DNA of 64,000 bases. Source: Pectinophora gossypiella (lineage: Eukaryota > Arthropoda > Insecta > Lepidoptera > Gelechiidae). The notes beneath the pieces are model-generated. The model ran no database searches and was not told the origin of the DNA. It saw only the letters and a list, made by a program, of their open reading frames with translations. The stretch lies in assembly GCF_024362695.1 (NCBI RefSeq), contig NC_065428.1:9676895-9740894 (forward strand). The letters are read 5' to 3'. A program made the position numbers and the translations under genes. Shown here piece after piece: positions 20,626-31,070 of this stretch (within the stretch, counting starts at the first letter, position 1; each line of letters opens with the position of its first letter).

Positions 20626-20711
20626 CTCTAAACCAATCCGGAACATTGTAATGCTGTATCCTGAATATAAATAATCCCTACATAATAATCGCTTTGAGGT
20701 TTGAGTAGAGA

Positions 20712-20931
20712 ACGCCTGAAAAGTACAGAAAAGGGAAGATGATTGGACACTTGATAGGACAAGACGAATTTATTAAAAACATCATAGAAGGGAAGCTTCA
20801 AGGAAAAAGAGGAAGGGGAAGACCAAGAAGAGCTTACATGGAACAGATTAAAGATAAGGTGAAAGTCGTGTCTTGTAACGAAGTAAAAGATTTTTTTGAT
20901 AGATAAGAATGGAGAATGCTACACCGACCGG
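20712..20931 (+). pseudogene. RTE-2 ORF C-terminus
   Basis: Frame reads MIGHLIGQDEFIKNIIEGK, GKRGRGRPRRAYMEQIKDKV, then VVSCNEVKDFFDR, a stop, and EWRMLHR. The GKRGRGRPR motif and the HR end are typical of the region following the RT domain of RTE-like LINEs. It is cut by a MITE-1 right half at 20932. Confidence 0.8.
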
Positions 20932-21028
20932 CTTTACGACGGAAAATTCCACTTGGTGACAACTCAAAATCTTGGTCTGAATCGTCCCTCAGAGTTTTCG
21001 TTACGATGTCAATTGCAGTCTCTCTGTA
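20932..21028. mobile_element. MITE-1 right half
   Basis: GACGGAAAATTCCACTTGG through TTTTCGTTACGATGTCAATT. The left arm is missing. Confidence 0.65.
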
Positions 21029-21032
21029 TAAG

Positions 21033-21204
21033 TTTTTTTGCCTTTGATGGGTTTGCTCTTGGCTCCAGACTTGCCCGAAGGCATCGACGAGGCCTAAGAT
21101 GGAGAGAGCTTGCCCAGAAGGTGCCTGTTCACACTGGCCTTGAAAGCACACGGGTTATATGCATTCGGAAATATAGAAGACGGCAGGGAATTCCACTCCT
21201 TACC
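21033..21204 (-). pseudogene. LINE ORF2 C-terminus (WNSLP type)
   Basis: Minus-strand frame from 21204 reads KEWNSLPSSIFPNAYNPCAF, KASVNRHLLGKLSPS, then a stop. The WNxLP ... FP ... Y ... FK ... V signature is the end of many metazoan non-LTR reverse-transcriptase ORFs. A plus-strand GTAAGTAT at its edge looks like a splice donor by chance. Confidence 0.7.
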
Positions 21205-21796
21205 AGTAAGTATAGGTAGTAGGCATATATATTAAGATTTATCTACCTATTCTAAGTATATTCCTTAACACTTCATCTCACCCTTGTCACCTCAAACGAG
21301 GATTAAATTTTATAATTATATTTAACTAATTAGTGAGAGTAATCCTTTCAACTAGCACTTTGTGTAACTAAATATATATCTAATACTTAGTAAGTAGAGA
21401 TTGTAAGCGCTTTTACCTTCAAATAATAAAGTTGTACTATTGGTTTTAGTCACTCTATACTCACTTTTACGTATATTATAACTAGTTTTTTGGATTTCTG
21501 GTATAAGTAAGTAAATTAAATTCATCAATTTTTGGTTTATGTACTATTGATTTTATAATAAAATACCACGTGATATATAATTTATTTAAAAAAGTTTATA
21601 TAATAAAACAATCACCTAAATTATAAAACGTGTTGCTCTAGCTAATAAATATTAAAAAAATAAAATGTATTAATACGTAAATTGATTTAAAAGATGTGCA
21701 GTTTCTTGTCATTCTTCTCGGCCATAACACGTTGCGAAATGACGTAGATTCAAAGGATGTGAAATTGACCTTCAACAAGTTTCTCCATGATTTATT
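21205..21796. other. AT-rich stretch, no gene
   Basis: Opposing short frames at 21638-21890 overlap each other and have no domain signature. Confidence 0.5.
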
Positions 21797-21962
21797 AATT
21801 AATTCAGTTTTCACTAACACAATTTGCTCAACCATTATATACGGCGATACGGCTCATAACGTATCAGGTTGGTCTAACAGAATTCGGTGAGGTATAGGTA
21901 CTTAGTTCAACTTGCGATGAATGTACCTCTGACTGGCCCAATTGGGAATAAGTCGTGAGCTT
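21797..21962 (+). repeat. SINE-5 copy (3' two-thirds)
   Basis: CACTAACACAATTTGCTC, ACGGCGATACGGCTC, GATGAATGTACCTCTGACT, CCCAATTGGGAATAA and GTCGTGAGCTTA. Best 3' end of the family in the window. Confidence 0.7.
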
Positions 21963-22231
21963 AAAATTCAATCTCACTTATATTCACTTTAAGACAGAAT
22001 TGCAAATGTAAATTGTAAATGAGTTCTAATAGTAGCACTTTTATGTAAGTGATTCCTCAAAACACGAAGTATTCGACAAACAAAACACTTGTAACAGTTT
22101 AACAAGGGTATTGAAAACTAGTGTAAGTACTTAACTAAGGTTAGGAAATAATTAACAAAGGGTAATAGGTTCGATCCCCGATCGGCACAAAATTGATTTA
22201 AAGACATACTCGAACATGTAGGTATGGGAGC

Positions 22232-22560
22232 TTAAGCTGGATATATGATCCACGCAGGATATTTTATTTCTCTCGCCCCACACTCTCTCTCATGAGACTA
22301 TCACGCCCCGTTTCTTAAAAGGAGTGGACAGAGCCACAAATAATCTGAAGACAACCTTGCAGTCACTATTTATGCGAATCGCGATGGCTTAGGCTGGCCT
22401 GCTTGGCTTCGGCGATGTCTTAAAAACGCATGGATGGTGGTTGCCTGGAAGAAATTGCCGCTGAGCAATAAGGACGCTTATAGTATTGTATTCGTGTACT
22501 TACCTATGTTTAAATCGTTTTGTGTGTAATGTAATAAAGAATATTTGATTTGATTTGATG
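22232..22560 (+). repeat. LINE-R-like 3' end with (TTTGA)n tail
   Basis: The 5' part matches repeat Q/W words (GCTTAAGCTGGATATA, AGAGCCACAAATAAT). The 3' part matches LINE-R (GCCTGGAAGAAATTGCCGC, GAGCAATAAGGACGC), then AATAAAGAATATTTGA repeats. Non-coding. The flanks 21963-22231 and 22561-22761 are unassigned. Confidence 0.6.
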
Positions 22561-22761
22561 GCTTTGATAAACTGTATAGTGACAGGAATAATCCAATCAA
22601 AACCATAAATGTGAAATGAGAGCCAAGTTCAAAATTATGATAAATGCCTTGGTTGTTGACTTCAACGACAAAAGAAGTGTGATCTAAATGGGTGCCAAGT
22701 TCAATGGTCAGTTCTGAAATTGATTTAATTTATTTACATATAAAATTTACTAACATAAGAT

Positions 22762-22955
22762 AATGTATTCTAGCCTAAGGTATGTATGAAATTCTGATTA
22801 CTAAATAAAGACAGATCTTAAGGTGACAAAAAAAAAATAAAGTGCGACATTTTGACACATTTTTCTATAAAAAAGGTTGCTTTTTTGCCTACAAATTCGA
22901 TTTCGTGTTTTGACGTTTAGTGAAAAGTAACTGATTTGACTGGTTGAAAACTAGT
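22762..22955 (-). mobile_element. MITE-2 copy
   Basis: Reversed MITE-2: GAAATTCTGATTACTAAATA at left, CGTTTAGTGAAAAGTAACTG and ATTTGACTGG at right. Internally shortened. Confidence 0.65.
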
Positions 22956-23463
22956 GTATTATCTACGATTACGTGTGTGACGGACAACTAGTTGACCAGC
23001 TAGTTCCGCGCATAAATAACAGATGGCGCGCAAAGCATTGAATGCAGTCCTGAAACGCGCAAGCGAAGTTTGCACAGCGCGACGCATATATACAACTTCC
23101 AACATGACCCCGTTGGATTGTCGATCCCCAGTCACTAGCAACTTGTGGCTAACGAGGTACTATGCTCTATTCGGTACCCCTAAAACATCCTTTGGCTAAG
23201 TACGTGTAAAGCCTGCTTCTAGCTTCCACATAAAACGTTGCATATCGCTCTGCGTACGTTCATATTAATGTATTTATGTGTAGAGGGGTATTCTGGAAAT
23301 AGCAAAACATGCAGTAGTATTCCGCGATAAATGGTTGGCAAGCTGTAATACTATATTTATTGGAGCGTATTCCACCACGCTAATGTAACGTGGTGAGCGG
23401 CTCTCAAAGCTTTCACGTATTTAACATGGTGAATACCTAATATTTAGTTGGCAACAGTACTAA
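22956..23463. other. Unassigned stretch with GC-richer patch
   Basis: 22960-23150 is less AT-rich and holds a 60-codon minus-strand frame with no recognisable domain. There are no convincing splice sites, so I do not call a gene. Confidence 0.4.
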
Positions 23464-23556
23464 AATGAACACACGCACGCAATCACGCAAGCTTACACGC
23501 ACGCATGCACGTAAGCACGCGAGCACGCAAGCAAGCAAGCATGCATGCACGCAGAC
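23464..23556. repeat. Degenerate (ACGC)n microsatellite
   Basis: ACGC, GCAAG and GCATGC variants repeated for ~90 bases. Confidence 0.9.
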
Positions 23557-23589
23557 AACCAGAAAGTGCCTACGAAATTCTGGAGGTAC

Positions 23590-23668
23590 ATTCACTTAGT
23601 GGTCATTTACTTAGTTAAGAGTCTTTTTGTAAGTAATTATTTCTTTTTATTTTGGTGCAATAAAGTGT
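23590..23668 (+). repeat. LINE 3' end scrap
   Basis: TTTTTATTTTGGTGCAATAAAG has a reverse-orientation relative at 34905-34990. It carries a polyadenylation-type AATAAA. Confidence 0.5.
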
Positions 23669-23784
23669 CCAGCAAGAACTGGGCTTCTGAATGTATGATA
23701 TTTTTTATTTTATTTTTGACAACATTACAATCAGTCGTAATACAATTTTCGTGTATTACAAAGTAATAACTGAAGATAATGTTT

Positions 23785-24088
23785 CTAATTCCTGTATACC
23801 ATATAATTTTATTTTGTTATACCTGTCATTTTCTTATACGCCGAAAAGGAAAGGGACGGATGATTGACAGCGGGAGATTCAAATATGTATTTCGATGGTA
23901 TACAAACCGTTTGACGTGCACTGTCAACTTAAGTCAATCGGGTTATTGGCTATTAGATTTGGACTTAAAATTGACGTGAGTTCCATAATAAATATGCCTG
24001 TCGATTAACCATCCCTTTCCATTTCGGCGGATATGAAAATGACAGGTATAACTTAGAATAAAATTAGATGGAGTCTACAGGAATTACC
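23785..24088. mobile_element. MITE-5
   Basis: Ends TAATTCCTGTATACCATATA and, inverted, GGTAATTCCTGTAGACTCCA. Inner arms are GCCGAAAAGGAAAGGGACGG on the left and CCCTTTCCATTTCGGCGGAT on the right. About 300 bp, non-coding. A second copy is at 45043-45345. Confidence 0.75.
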
Positions 24089-24307
24089 ACCAATGATTGC
24101 CTACTATTTCGATACCATTATTTGATCCCAGTTCATAGAAGCAATCTTCAATCCGGCAACTTACCTCTAGCAAGTCAAGTGGTAAGATGAAACAAACACG
24201 TCAATCGTAGCGGTGTAGACAGGCGAGATACAGTTGGTGTACTGTCACTGTGAGAACGAGGCACTGCACTGAATTGTTATAGGGTTGCCATCTGTTACTT
24301 TTAAAAC
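24089..24307. other. Unassigned stretch
   Basis: Nothing recognised. Confidence 0.4.
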
Positions 24308-24715
24308 AGAATCAGAATCATTTATTCAACGTAATTATCATGGATAAACTTGTTGAAACTCAACGTAACATTTTTATATTTACGTCAATTCGCAAGGTAT
24401 TATGGCTGAGGAGAAGAAATGACAAGAAACAGCAACAGCTACACATCTTTTAAAAACCAATGAGGGTATATATTACAAGTTATTTAATAACTAGAGGAAC
24501 ATATTCAATACCAGACATTTTTATAATTTAGGTAGTCATTAATCTTATGATAAGCTTTTTTACATAAAGTAAGCTTCACATGAGCTTTAAATTCATTTTC
24601 TGACAAATTTAAAATATTACTTATCTGGTATTTTATTGTAAAAACGTATACATAACCTCAAAAAAGATGAATTTAATTTACTTAATCTGATTTTGAATAG
24701 CTAAAAAAGCAATAT
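24308..24715 (-). pseudogene. CR1-like LINE, ORF2 C-terminus + 3' UTR
   Basis: Minus strand reads IRFYNKIPDK near 24640, then in a shifted frame NLSENEFKAHVKLTLCKKAY and KINDYLNYKNVWY followed by a stop near 24515. Both blocks align with the end of the full-length ORF2 here (CIRFYNKIP; FKTVVKQKLYKKGYYKVSDY). At least one frameshift is present. Its 3' UTR matches 4470-4625. Confidence 0.78.
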
Positions 24716-24734
24716 TTATATATATATTTTCAAC

Positions 24735-24916
24735 ATAAGCTGATGACTATATCCCAATGAACTGAGTACCCCAATAGGGTAGTCAAAGGTACATCCATCG
24801 TAAGATGAACTACTTAGTAACACACACCTCACAAGCGCTTTCTGTTAGACCAACGTGATAGCATCGCCGTATATAATGGTCCTCTGACTACCCCAATCGG
24901 GATAGAGTCTGATAAT
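24735..24916 (-). repeat. SINE-5 copies, inverted pair
   Basis: A minus-strand copy (24735-24884) is directly followed by a short plus-strand SINE-5 piece (24885-24916, CCTCTGACTACCCCAATCGG). Confidence 0.65.
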
Positions 24917-25637
24917 TATTTAACAAAAATATTTACGTACAGACAGAAAAAAACATATCTAATCTAAAAAAATAAAAAGCTTGATAAAAAAATAAAATAT
25001 AAACATATTTTAGGCCTTTATGTTATGTTTTGATCGTGTAATATAAATCCTCCTTCTATCTATACCAAAAAGAGAACGTGTCAAAATGAGTATTTAAAAA
25101 AAAAACAAAATTACATACATTTACACTTTAATACTATTTCCTAACTACAACCGTAGTTTGTTGGTTTCACGCTCATTCCCTTATTTTGTTTAAGTACCAG
25201 CATTTACAACAACTATTACATGTTCTTTGGTTTGCAAAAGCATTTACAAATAAAAAAATATTTATAGCTATGTTGATACTTTCTCGCCACCCCTAGCGCA
25301 CCGTCGATACGGCACGACTTTTAGACACAAAATATATTTCTCGCTTGGAAATATTGAAAATTATTTTCAAACAGAGAATATGGTGTTTTGGCGGGAAACC
25401 GACTCTGCCTTTCAGTATTGCTACTGTGTAAAATATTGGAAAATGTTGCCATTTATTTTCACGAGAATTGTGGTTTTCGAAGTGCGATACGTTAATTGTG
25501 GGAATAAAAATAAATAAAGCTTCCGGCGTGTTTTAAACACTCGATTTAATTTTCATATATTTTATAACATACATTGAGTTACGTTGTGAAGCTTGGTTAT
25601 GAGGATATGAACATATTCTATTCCTGTGATTTTTATG
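24917..25637. other. AT-rich stretch, no gene
   Basis: No ORF, RNA or repeat recognised. Confidence 0.5.
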
Positions 25638-25812
25638 TTTCCCCACCGGGATTTGAACCCGGGACCTCCGGATCGTGAGCCCAACGCTCAAAACCATGGA
25701 CCACGGAGGCCGACCCACTGAGGTAAGCAGAGATTATGGAATTCGAATTGCTTCAATCCTGACATACTTCCCTTGTCGCCTTCACATTCATCAATCGTTT
25801 CATACACACACG
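25638..25812 (-). repeat. SINE-2 head and LINE-F 3' fragment, adjacent
   Basis: 25638-25712 is a minus-strand SINE-2 head with an intact B box (GGTTCAAATCC). 25713-25812 is LINE-F 3' sequence (CTTCAATCCTGACATACTTC). The junction lies at the SINE 5' end. Confidence 0.78.
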
Positions 25813-26143
25813 TGTTAAAGTAAAATATAAGTAAACATAAATTGCATTCGTAACGTCTAAAAGGCCATCTAAATCATAAACACACACAGTAGCGGGAGGA
25901 TTATTCGCACCTTCCCAAATCCTAGGCTGGAAGGGCTGTCTGTGTCCAGACTGGACAATATCCGTTCACTGTAATCCAGTGACAGTCTCTAAAGGTATTA
26001 CTGTCTACGACTATTGTATACACGTACCATAGCACATGAAATCCCAAACTGTATATATTTGATTTTAGAATCAAGAACATCATGTACTTTCTCCCTATTG
26101 GGGCGGGTTGGGAGTTCGTTCTTTTAGCTTACTGTGTCCCGCT
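25813..26143. other. Unassigned stretch
   Basis: Nothing recognised. Confidence 0.4.
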
Positions 26144-26470
26144 GCCTCCGTGGTCTAGTGGTTAGAGATTAGGGCTCACGATCTGAAGGTCCAGGTTCGA
26201 TTTCCGATGGCGACATCGTCGAAATCACTTTGTGGGACTGTTCTTTTTTTGGCTGTAAGGACATTTGCAGGCTGATCACCTGATTGTCCAGAAGTAAGAT
26301 GGTCCGTGCTTTGGAAGGCACGTTAAGCCGTTGGTCCCGGTTACTACTTACTGGTGTAAGTAGGTAGTCGTTACTTGAGTCACGTCAGGAGCCTTTGGCG
26401 GCTCAATAATAACCCTGACACCAGGGTTGATGAGGTTGGTAATCCGCTTCACAACCCACACGATAGAACG
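26144..26470 (+). repeat. SINE-2 full-length copy
   Basis: Head GCCTCCGTGGTCTAGTGGTT (SINE-1-like head), core GTGCTTTGGAAGGCACG, SINE-2 body CTGACACCAGGGTTGATGAG and tail CACACGATAGAACG. A short minus-strand SINE-2 head scrap follows at 26475-26545. Confidence 0.9.
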
Positions 26471-26545
26471 AAACTAGGGATCACAAAAAGTTTTTGTTAT
26501 AAACATGTTCCCATCAAGATTCGAACTCAGAACCTCCAGATTATT

Positions 26546-26930
26546 ATGTGCTTTGTATATTTTCTAGCTAAGAATAAGGATGAAACTATTGAAAGTCTAA
26601 GTGCTAGGTGATGAAAAAACATTCACGCCAAAACTAACAGTTTCGCGCGCTGTGACGTCATTACCGATTGATTGATGCTACGGAGGAGAGGGTAGGGTGG
26701 CCATGGTTTTATTTTATTTAACCAAAAATGTACATATCCATGGAATAATGCAGACATACCAATAAACCGTCTTGGGTTTGTCCTGGCATGCCATCGCTTC
26801 ATTATATCTTGTTTTAGAAATTGTTTTACTATTTTTAAACAGTGATGTGTTTTTTTTTCAACAGTATTACTTTTTATTCCATTGTTATTAATGATATTAA
26901 GCATACTGGATAAGCAGTTCAAGCACATTC
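26546..26930. other. Unassigned; 101-codon minus frame
   Basis: A minus-strand frame (26928-26623) includes QFLKQDIMKRWHARTNPRRF but shows no domain I recognise and lacks supporting splice or polyadenylation context. A CTGTGACGTCATTACCG word near 26650 resembles MITE-2. Confidence 0.35.
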
Positions 26931-27006
26931 AGGCCTGTTGTCTTAAATTTTGTATCGCGTGAGAGCCCTCAGCGCCGCCAAGTAGTCAATGCCATTTGCG
27001 CAAAAA
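26931..27006 (+). repeat. Jockey-1 3' UTR fragment
   Basis: CAGGCCTGTTGTCTTAAATT, GTGAGAGCCCTCAGCGC and CAAGTAGTCAATGCCATTTG. Confidence 0.7.
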
Positions 27007-28107
27007 ATGCTTAAAGTTCAGATTATAATTCTCTATAATAGGCTCATAATAATACAGATAACGTAAAATAACGTTCCGTTTCCTTATCATCTCCGGATCC
27101 TCTTTTGTGGACGTGATTAACACTTTCAAGGACAGAACGTCTAATGACGTTCCGATCCCAAGGTGTCATATTACCTATTATGAACCATCAATGACCCATG
27201 ATCTCTGTCCGTAAAAGGGTTAAAACATTTTTTTTTGGATATCACTAATCAAATTTGCACTATGATTTATGACTATTTCTGTCTTTTTCTACCCATTTAC
27301 GGGTTGTGGATGCAAGTCTCTATACGTTTTTTTATTTCTACATTACCTAGACCTTAAAATCAATGAGAACTAATAGTTTTTTCTTCCTGCTATTCATGTG
27401 GGATGTATAATAAAAAGGGATATTTTAATTACTTGACTCCTTCTGTTTTCAAAAAATGCCCCTTATATTCCGAGAACAAACTAATAACGGACAACTACTT
27501 TATATTTTTTAAAACTTCCTTCCATCCCATTTATTAAGCATTCTAAATTCATACCATAAACAACCAAATCCCCATTCATTATCCTTCCATAGTATTATGT
27601 GTGTATGTATATAGTATGATCGTCGAGGTGCCGATCTATTGCATAGCCTCCGTCGAAATTCTAAAAAGAACCAATTGGTTAAAGAACATATTTTTTTACT
27701 TTAATGAATTTCTTTGCTATAATAATGTATATACACTTAATTAATGTACTTACCAATGACATGTAGTTTACGTTACCAATAAAGATTTGTATTTGTATCT
27801 GTTAATTTCTTACATTTATCTTAAGAAATCCAAAATCGTAGTCATACGAATATACTGTAAAAAAAAACCAGCAGTAAGTCGGCTGAAGTGACTCGGAGCT
27901 AACTGCCTCTTGACATCACGCCGACGTGGCAAACTATTCACTTTTTGCTAAAGTGTTGCTCTTAGTTAGTTTCGGGAAAGTCTCACTAAGATTAATATAT
28001 TTCGGTCGTCCTACTTACTTTTTTTGTTTTTGTTTAATAAACTACGCACAGATTATTTTTATTAATTCTGATCTGACTGGGTGCGAATAGAAAACAGAAA
28101 GGTTAAA
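27007..28107. other. AT-rich stretch, possible LINE tail
   Basis: 27700-27795 ends ACCAATAAAGATTTGTATTTGT, a probable LINE 3' terminus with its (TTTGTA)-type tail. No genes recognised. Confidence 0.4.
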
Positions 28108-28243
28108 AAGGCCACATCGAAACAATTCATTTAAAAAGCATTATTGCAATTTGACATTTGCGGATATAAAACTAAGGGCGCATTACCAACATATGTCAAA
28201 CAGCAATGTTGCTTTTTCAGATTAATTGCTTAAATGTGGCCTT
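28108..28243. mobile_element. MITE-4, best copy
   Basis: Arms AAGGCCACATCGAAACAATT and, inverted, AAGGCCACATTTAAGCAATT. Inner GCAATTTGACAT and ATGTCAAACAGCAATG are also complementary. Confidence 0.78.
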
Positions 28244-28458
28244 ATCTCATAGACAGGTTAAACAAATAAAAAATTATACTTAATTAAAATATGTATTTCA
28301 AGTAGCCTAATACATGTAGGTGGCTACAACTTAAATTTATTATTATTATTAAAAATTAAGTACAGCACTTAATAAAAAAAAATTACAGTAAATATTAGAC
28401 AATGTATGGCTGTTTAAATTTCTCACAAGGTAAACACCTCTGAACTCCCAAACTAGAG

Positions 28459-28776
28459 TCTTCTTCTATCGTGTGGGTTGTGAGGTGAGTACCTCATCAA
28501 CTCTGGTGTCAGGGTTACTATTGAGCCGCCAAAGGCCCCTGACATGGCTCATGTAACGACTACTTACTTACATCAGTAAATAGTAACCGGGACCGACGGC
28601 TTAACGTGCCTTCCGAAGTACGGACCATCTTACTTTCGGAGAATCAGGTGATCAGCCTGTAATTTTTTAACCAAACTAGGGACCATAAAGTATTTTTTGT
28701 GATATGTCCCTACCGGGAATCGAACCCGGGACCTCCGGATCGTGAGCACAACGCTCCACCACTGGACCACGGAGGT
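28459..28776 (-). repeat. SINE-2 full-length copy
   Basis: Minus-strand head ACCTCCGTGGTCCAGTGG, B box GGTTCGATTCC, core and tail all present. Confidence 0.92.
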
Positions 28777-28917
28777 TGTCAAACTAGCGCAGGTTACGTT
28801 GTATCTCCAAATCTTGTTAGTATTGCGAAACTAGCCCACTATTTCCACTCTATTCTGAAAACATCCAATCCCTCTAACATTTCACACTCATAACACAACT
28901 CATGCACGTGAAGCCTG

Positions 28918-28976
28918 AAGCGTCGTCACGTCACGTCACGTCACGTCGCGTGTGACACGTGACACGACACGTCACG
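28918..28976. repeat. CACGT-rich short tandem repeat
   Basis: Tandem ACGTC pentamers followed by CACGTGACACGACACGTCACG, rich in CACGTG/CACGTC words. No gene nearby. Confidence 0.8.
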
Positions 28977-29121
28977 AGATAACTAGTGACATCAGGCATA
29001 CTACGCTACGATAACGATTCAAAACGATTTCGAGTTTGCAATATTCTAAATGTTGTCATAATGTATTTGCGCTGTAAATGTATTTCAAGTATTTTGATTA
29101 CTGTGTTTGTCTGTTAAACGT

Positions 29122-29417
29122 TCATCGTCTCCCTAGCGTAACTTGAAGATTTGACAGATCTGGTTTTTTTACAGAAGCGACTGCCTGGCTGGCCTTCCAA
29201 CCCGCAAAGGCAAATCCAGCCCAATATAGGTTACGTTAGGTTAGGTCACTTATCTCCGGAATACATTTCACGGGAATGTTCGTTTCCTCACGATGTTTTC
29301 CTTCACCGCTGAGCACGTGATTATCATTTATGATCCAAACATGAATTCAAGAACAAATTCGAGAATCATTCAACAAAGTTAGAGGCAAGCGTTTTACCAA
29401 TTGGGCTATCGCGGCTC
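29122..29417 (-). repeat. SINE-4 full-length copy
   Basis: Minus-strand head AGAGCCGCGATAGCCCAATT through tail CTAGGGAGACGATGAA. The B-box region is partly deleted. 28777-29121 beside it has nothing else I can assign. Confidence 0.87.
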
Positions 29418-29446
29418 TGAATTCAACTTTATGAGTTTGAATTCGT

Positions 29447-29575
29447 TTGGATCATAGATAGTCGATATTACGTGATTTTTTGCCTTTTTAATAGAAATAG
29501 GCTCACCCTCTATGACATGGGTTTAAACATAGCTGGCGCGGAGTGGGTGTTATGTTATGTTACTAGGTTACGTTG
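29447..29575 (+). repeat. Repeat T copy
   Basis: CGATATTACGTGATTTTTTG, TAGCTGGCGCGGAGTGGGTG and TGTTATGTTA tail. Confidence 0.65.
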
Positions 29576-29630
29576 AGCTGCGGCACCCATATACCTTTAT
29601 ATTTTCCAACTAAATATTATTGTGTTAACA

Positions 29631-29974
29631 GCCTCCGTGGTCCAGTGGTTAGAGCGTTAGGCTCAAGATCTGGAGGTCCGGGTTCGATTCCCGATGGGGA
29701 CATTGTCGAAATCACTTTGTGAGACTGTCCTTTGTTTGGTAAGGACTTTTCAGGCTTGAATCACCTGATTGTCCGAAAAAGTAAGATGATTCCGTGCTTC
29801 GGAAGGCACGTTAAGCCGTTGGTCCCGGCTATTAGCCGTAAAAACACCTCCACCAACCCGTAGTGGAGCAGCGTGGTGGAGTATGCTCCATACCCCCTCC
29901 GGTTGATTGAGGGGAGGCATGTGCCCAGCAGTGGGACGTATATAGGCTGTTTATGTATGATTTGTATGTAATGT
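29631..29974 (+). repeat. SINE-1 full-length reference copy
   Basis: Complete order: head GCCTCCGTGGTCCAGTGGTT, B box GGTTCGATTCC at 29681-29691, core CCGTGCTTCGGAAGGCACG, body CACCTCCACCAACCCG, GGGAGGCATGTGCCCAGCAG end, then ATAGGCTGTTTATGTATG. No coding capacity. Confidence 0.93.
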
Positions 29975-30345
29975 ATATTTTAATGTTGTACTTAAATTTA
30001 TATGTGTGTCGTAGGTTTTACCTAAATTAACTTTTTGTATAATGATTATAAACCTATTAAAATAGTTGCTAAACTTTTTTATACTTTCAGATGAACGAAT
30101 CAGTTTAAACTTATTTTTTTTTTCGATTTCTACAGTCCAACTTTCAACTGACAAAGTTTTTAATTAATTTTTGAAACACCTCCCGTGAGATAAATTTTAT
30201 CACGAAATTCTTTTTTTATCTTTTATAATATTAAAAACTACTTGGAACTTGTACCTTGTAACGCGAGAAGGGGAAAAGGAAAACGGTGTTGGAATCGACT
30301 GGTTTTAGCTTCTAAAGAACACATTCATAAAATTCGCTTTCTGAT
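29975..30345. other. AT-rich stretch
   Basis: Nothing recognised. Confidence 0.45.
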
Positions 30346-30548
30346 GCAAGTGTTAGTAGCCGCGTTGGAAGAGAAAGGCCTAGGCGTCCATACTGCGAAC
30401 AGATCCAGGATGTTTTAAAGAAAGGTCAGGTCAAGAGTACTGTAAACCGGCGAGCATGTATGAAGACTTTGATGAGAGTGGAAGAAACTTAAATGTTGTG
30501 TCAGGATCATAGTAAGTCGAATTGGTTACCTACCCCAACGGGAAATAA
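30346..30548 (+). pseudogene. LINE-F ORF C-terminus, diverged
   Basis: Frame includes DVLKKGQVKSTVNRRACMKT and LMRVEET, a stop, then LCQDHSKSN. It parallels LINE-F (DILRKGSIRSTLNRRACMKR) with many substitutions. An older copy, joined to MITE-1 at its 3' end. Confidence 0.72.
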
Positions 30549-30550
30549 GC

Positions 30551-30760
30551 TGGGTGTTAGTGACATCGTAACGAAAACTTTGAGGGATGATTCAGACTTT
30601 AATTCTGAGTTCATATCAAGTGGATTTTTTCGTCACAAAAGTATGGCACTGACAATAATTAAAAAAAAAACACCGACAGGAAAATCCACTTGACATCAAC
30701 TCAGAATCACGGTCTGAATCATCCCTCAAAGTTTTCGTTACGATGTCACTAACAGCCTGT
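30551..30760. mobile_element. MITE-1 full copy
   Basis: GTGTTAGTGACATCGTAACG at left and CGTTACGATGTCACTAACAG at right. Inner arms TATCAAGTGGATTTTTTCGT and AGGAAAATCCACTTGACATC. Clearest example of the inverted arms. Confidence 0.82.
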
Positions 30761-30781
30761 AGATGTATGTATGTTAAATCC

Positions 30782-31070
30782 GATAAGAATGCCCGCGGGT
30801 AGTTTCCAACTAGTCAAATCAGTTACTTTTTACTAATCGTCAAAACACGAAGTTACTATGTATTTAGAATTTGTATGAAAAAGCAACCTGTGACGTCATA
30901 GTAAAACATGACAAAATGACGCACATATTATTTCATTTTCCTTTACTAAACTTCACAAATAATTAAATAGAAAAAAGAAAACGTTTTTTGTCACCATTTG
31001 ATCTGTCTTTATTTAGTAAAAATCAGAATTTCATAATTTATCTTTGACCTAGGAAACTATCCAATTGTTA
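30782..31070 (+). mobile_element. MITE-2 full copy
   Basis: GGTAGTTTCCAACTAGTCAA at left, CTTTGACCTAGGAAACTATC at right. About 289 bp with TGTGACGTCATAG inside. Non-coding. Class unknown. Confidence 0.72.

Noticed and set aside
21030..21215. Host exon with a GTAAGTAT donor
   Set aside because: The minus-strand WNSLP...FK reading identifies a LINE ORF2 end; the donor-like word is coincidental.
22155..22195. tRNA-like B box (GGTTCGATCCCC)
   Set aside because: No A box or repeat body around it.
26623..26928. 101-codon minus-strand gene
   Set aside because: No recognisable family, low-complexity flanks and no supporting signals.
29225..29250. Telomeric TTAGG repeats
   Set aside because: Only two or three units inside a SINE-4 body (GTTAGGTTAGGTC); not a telomeric array.
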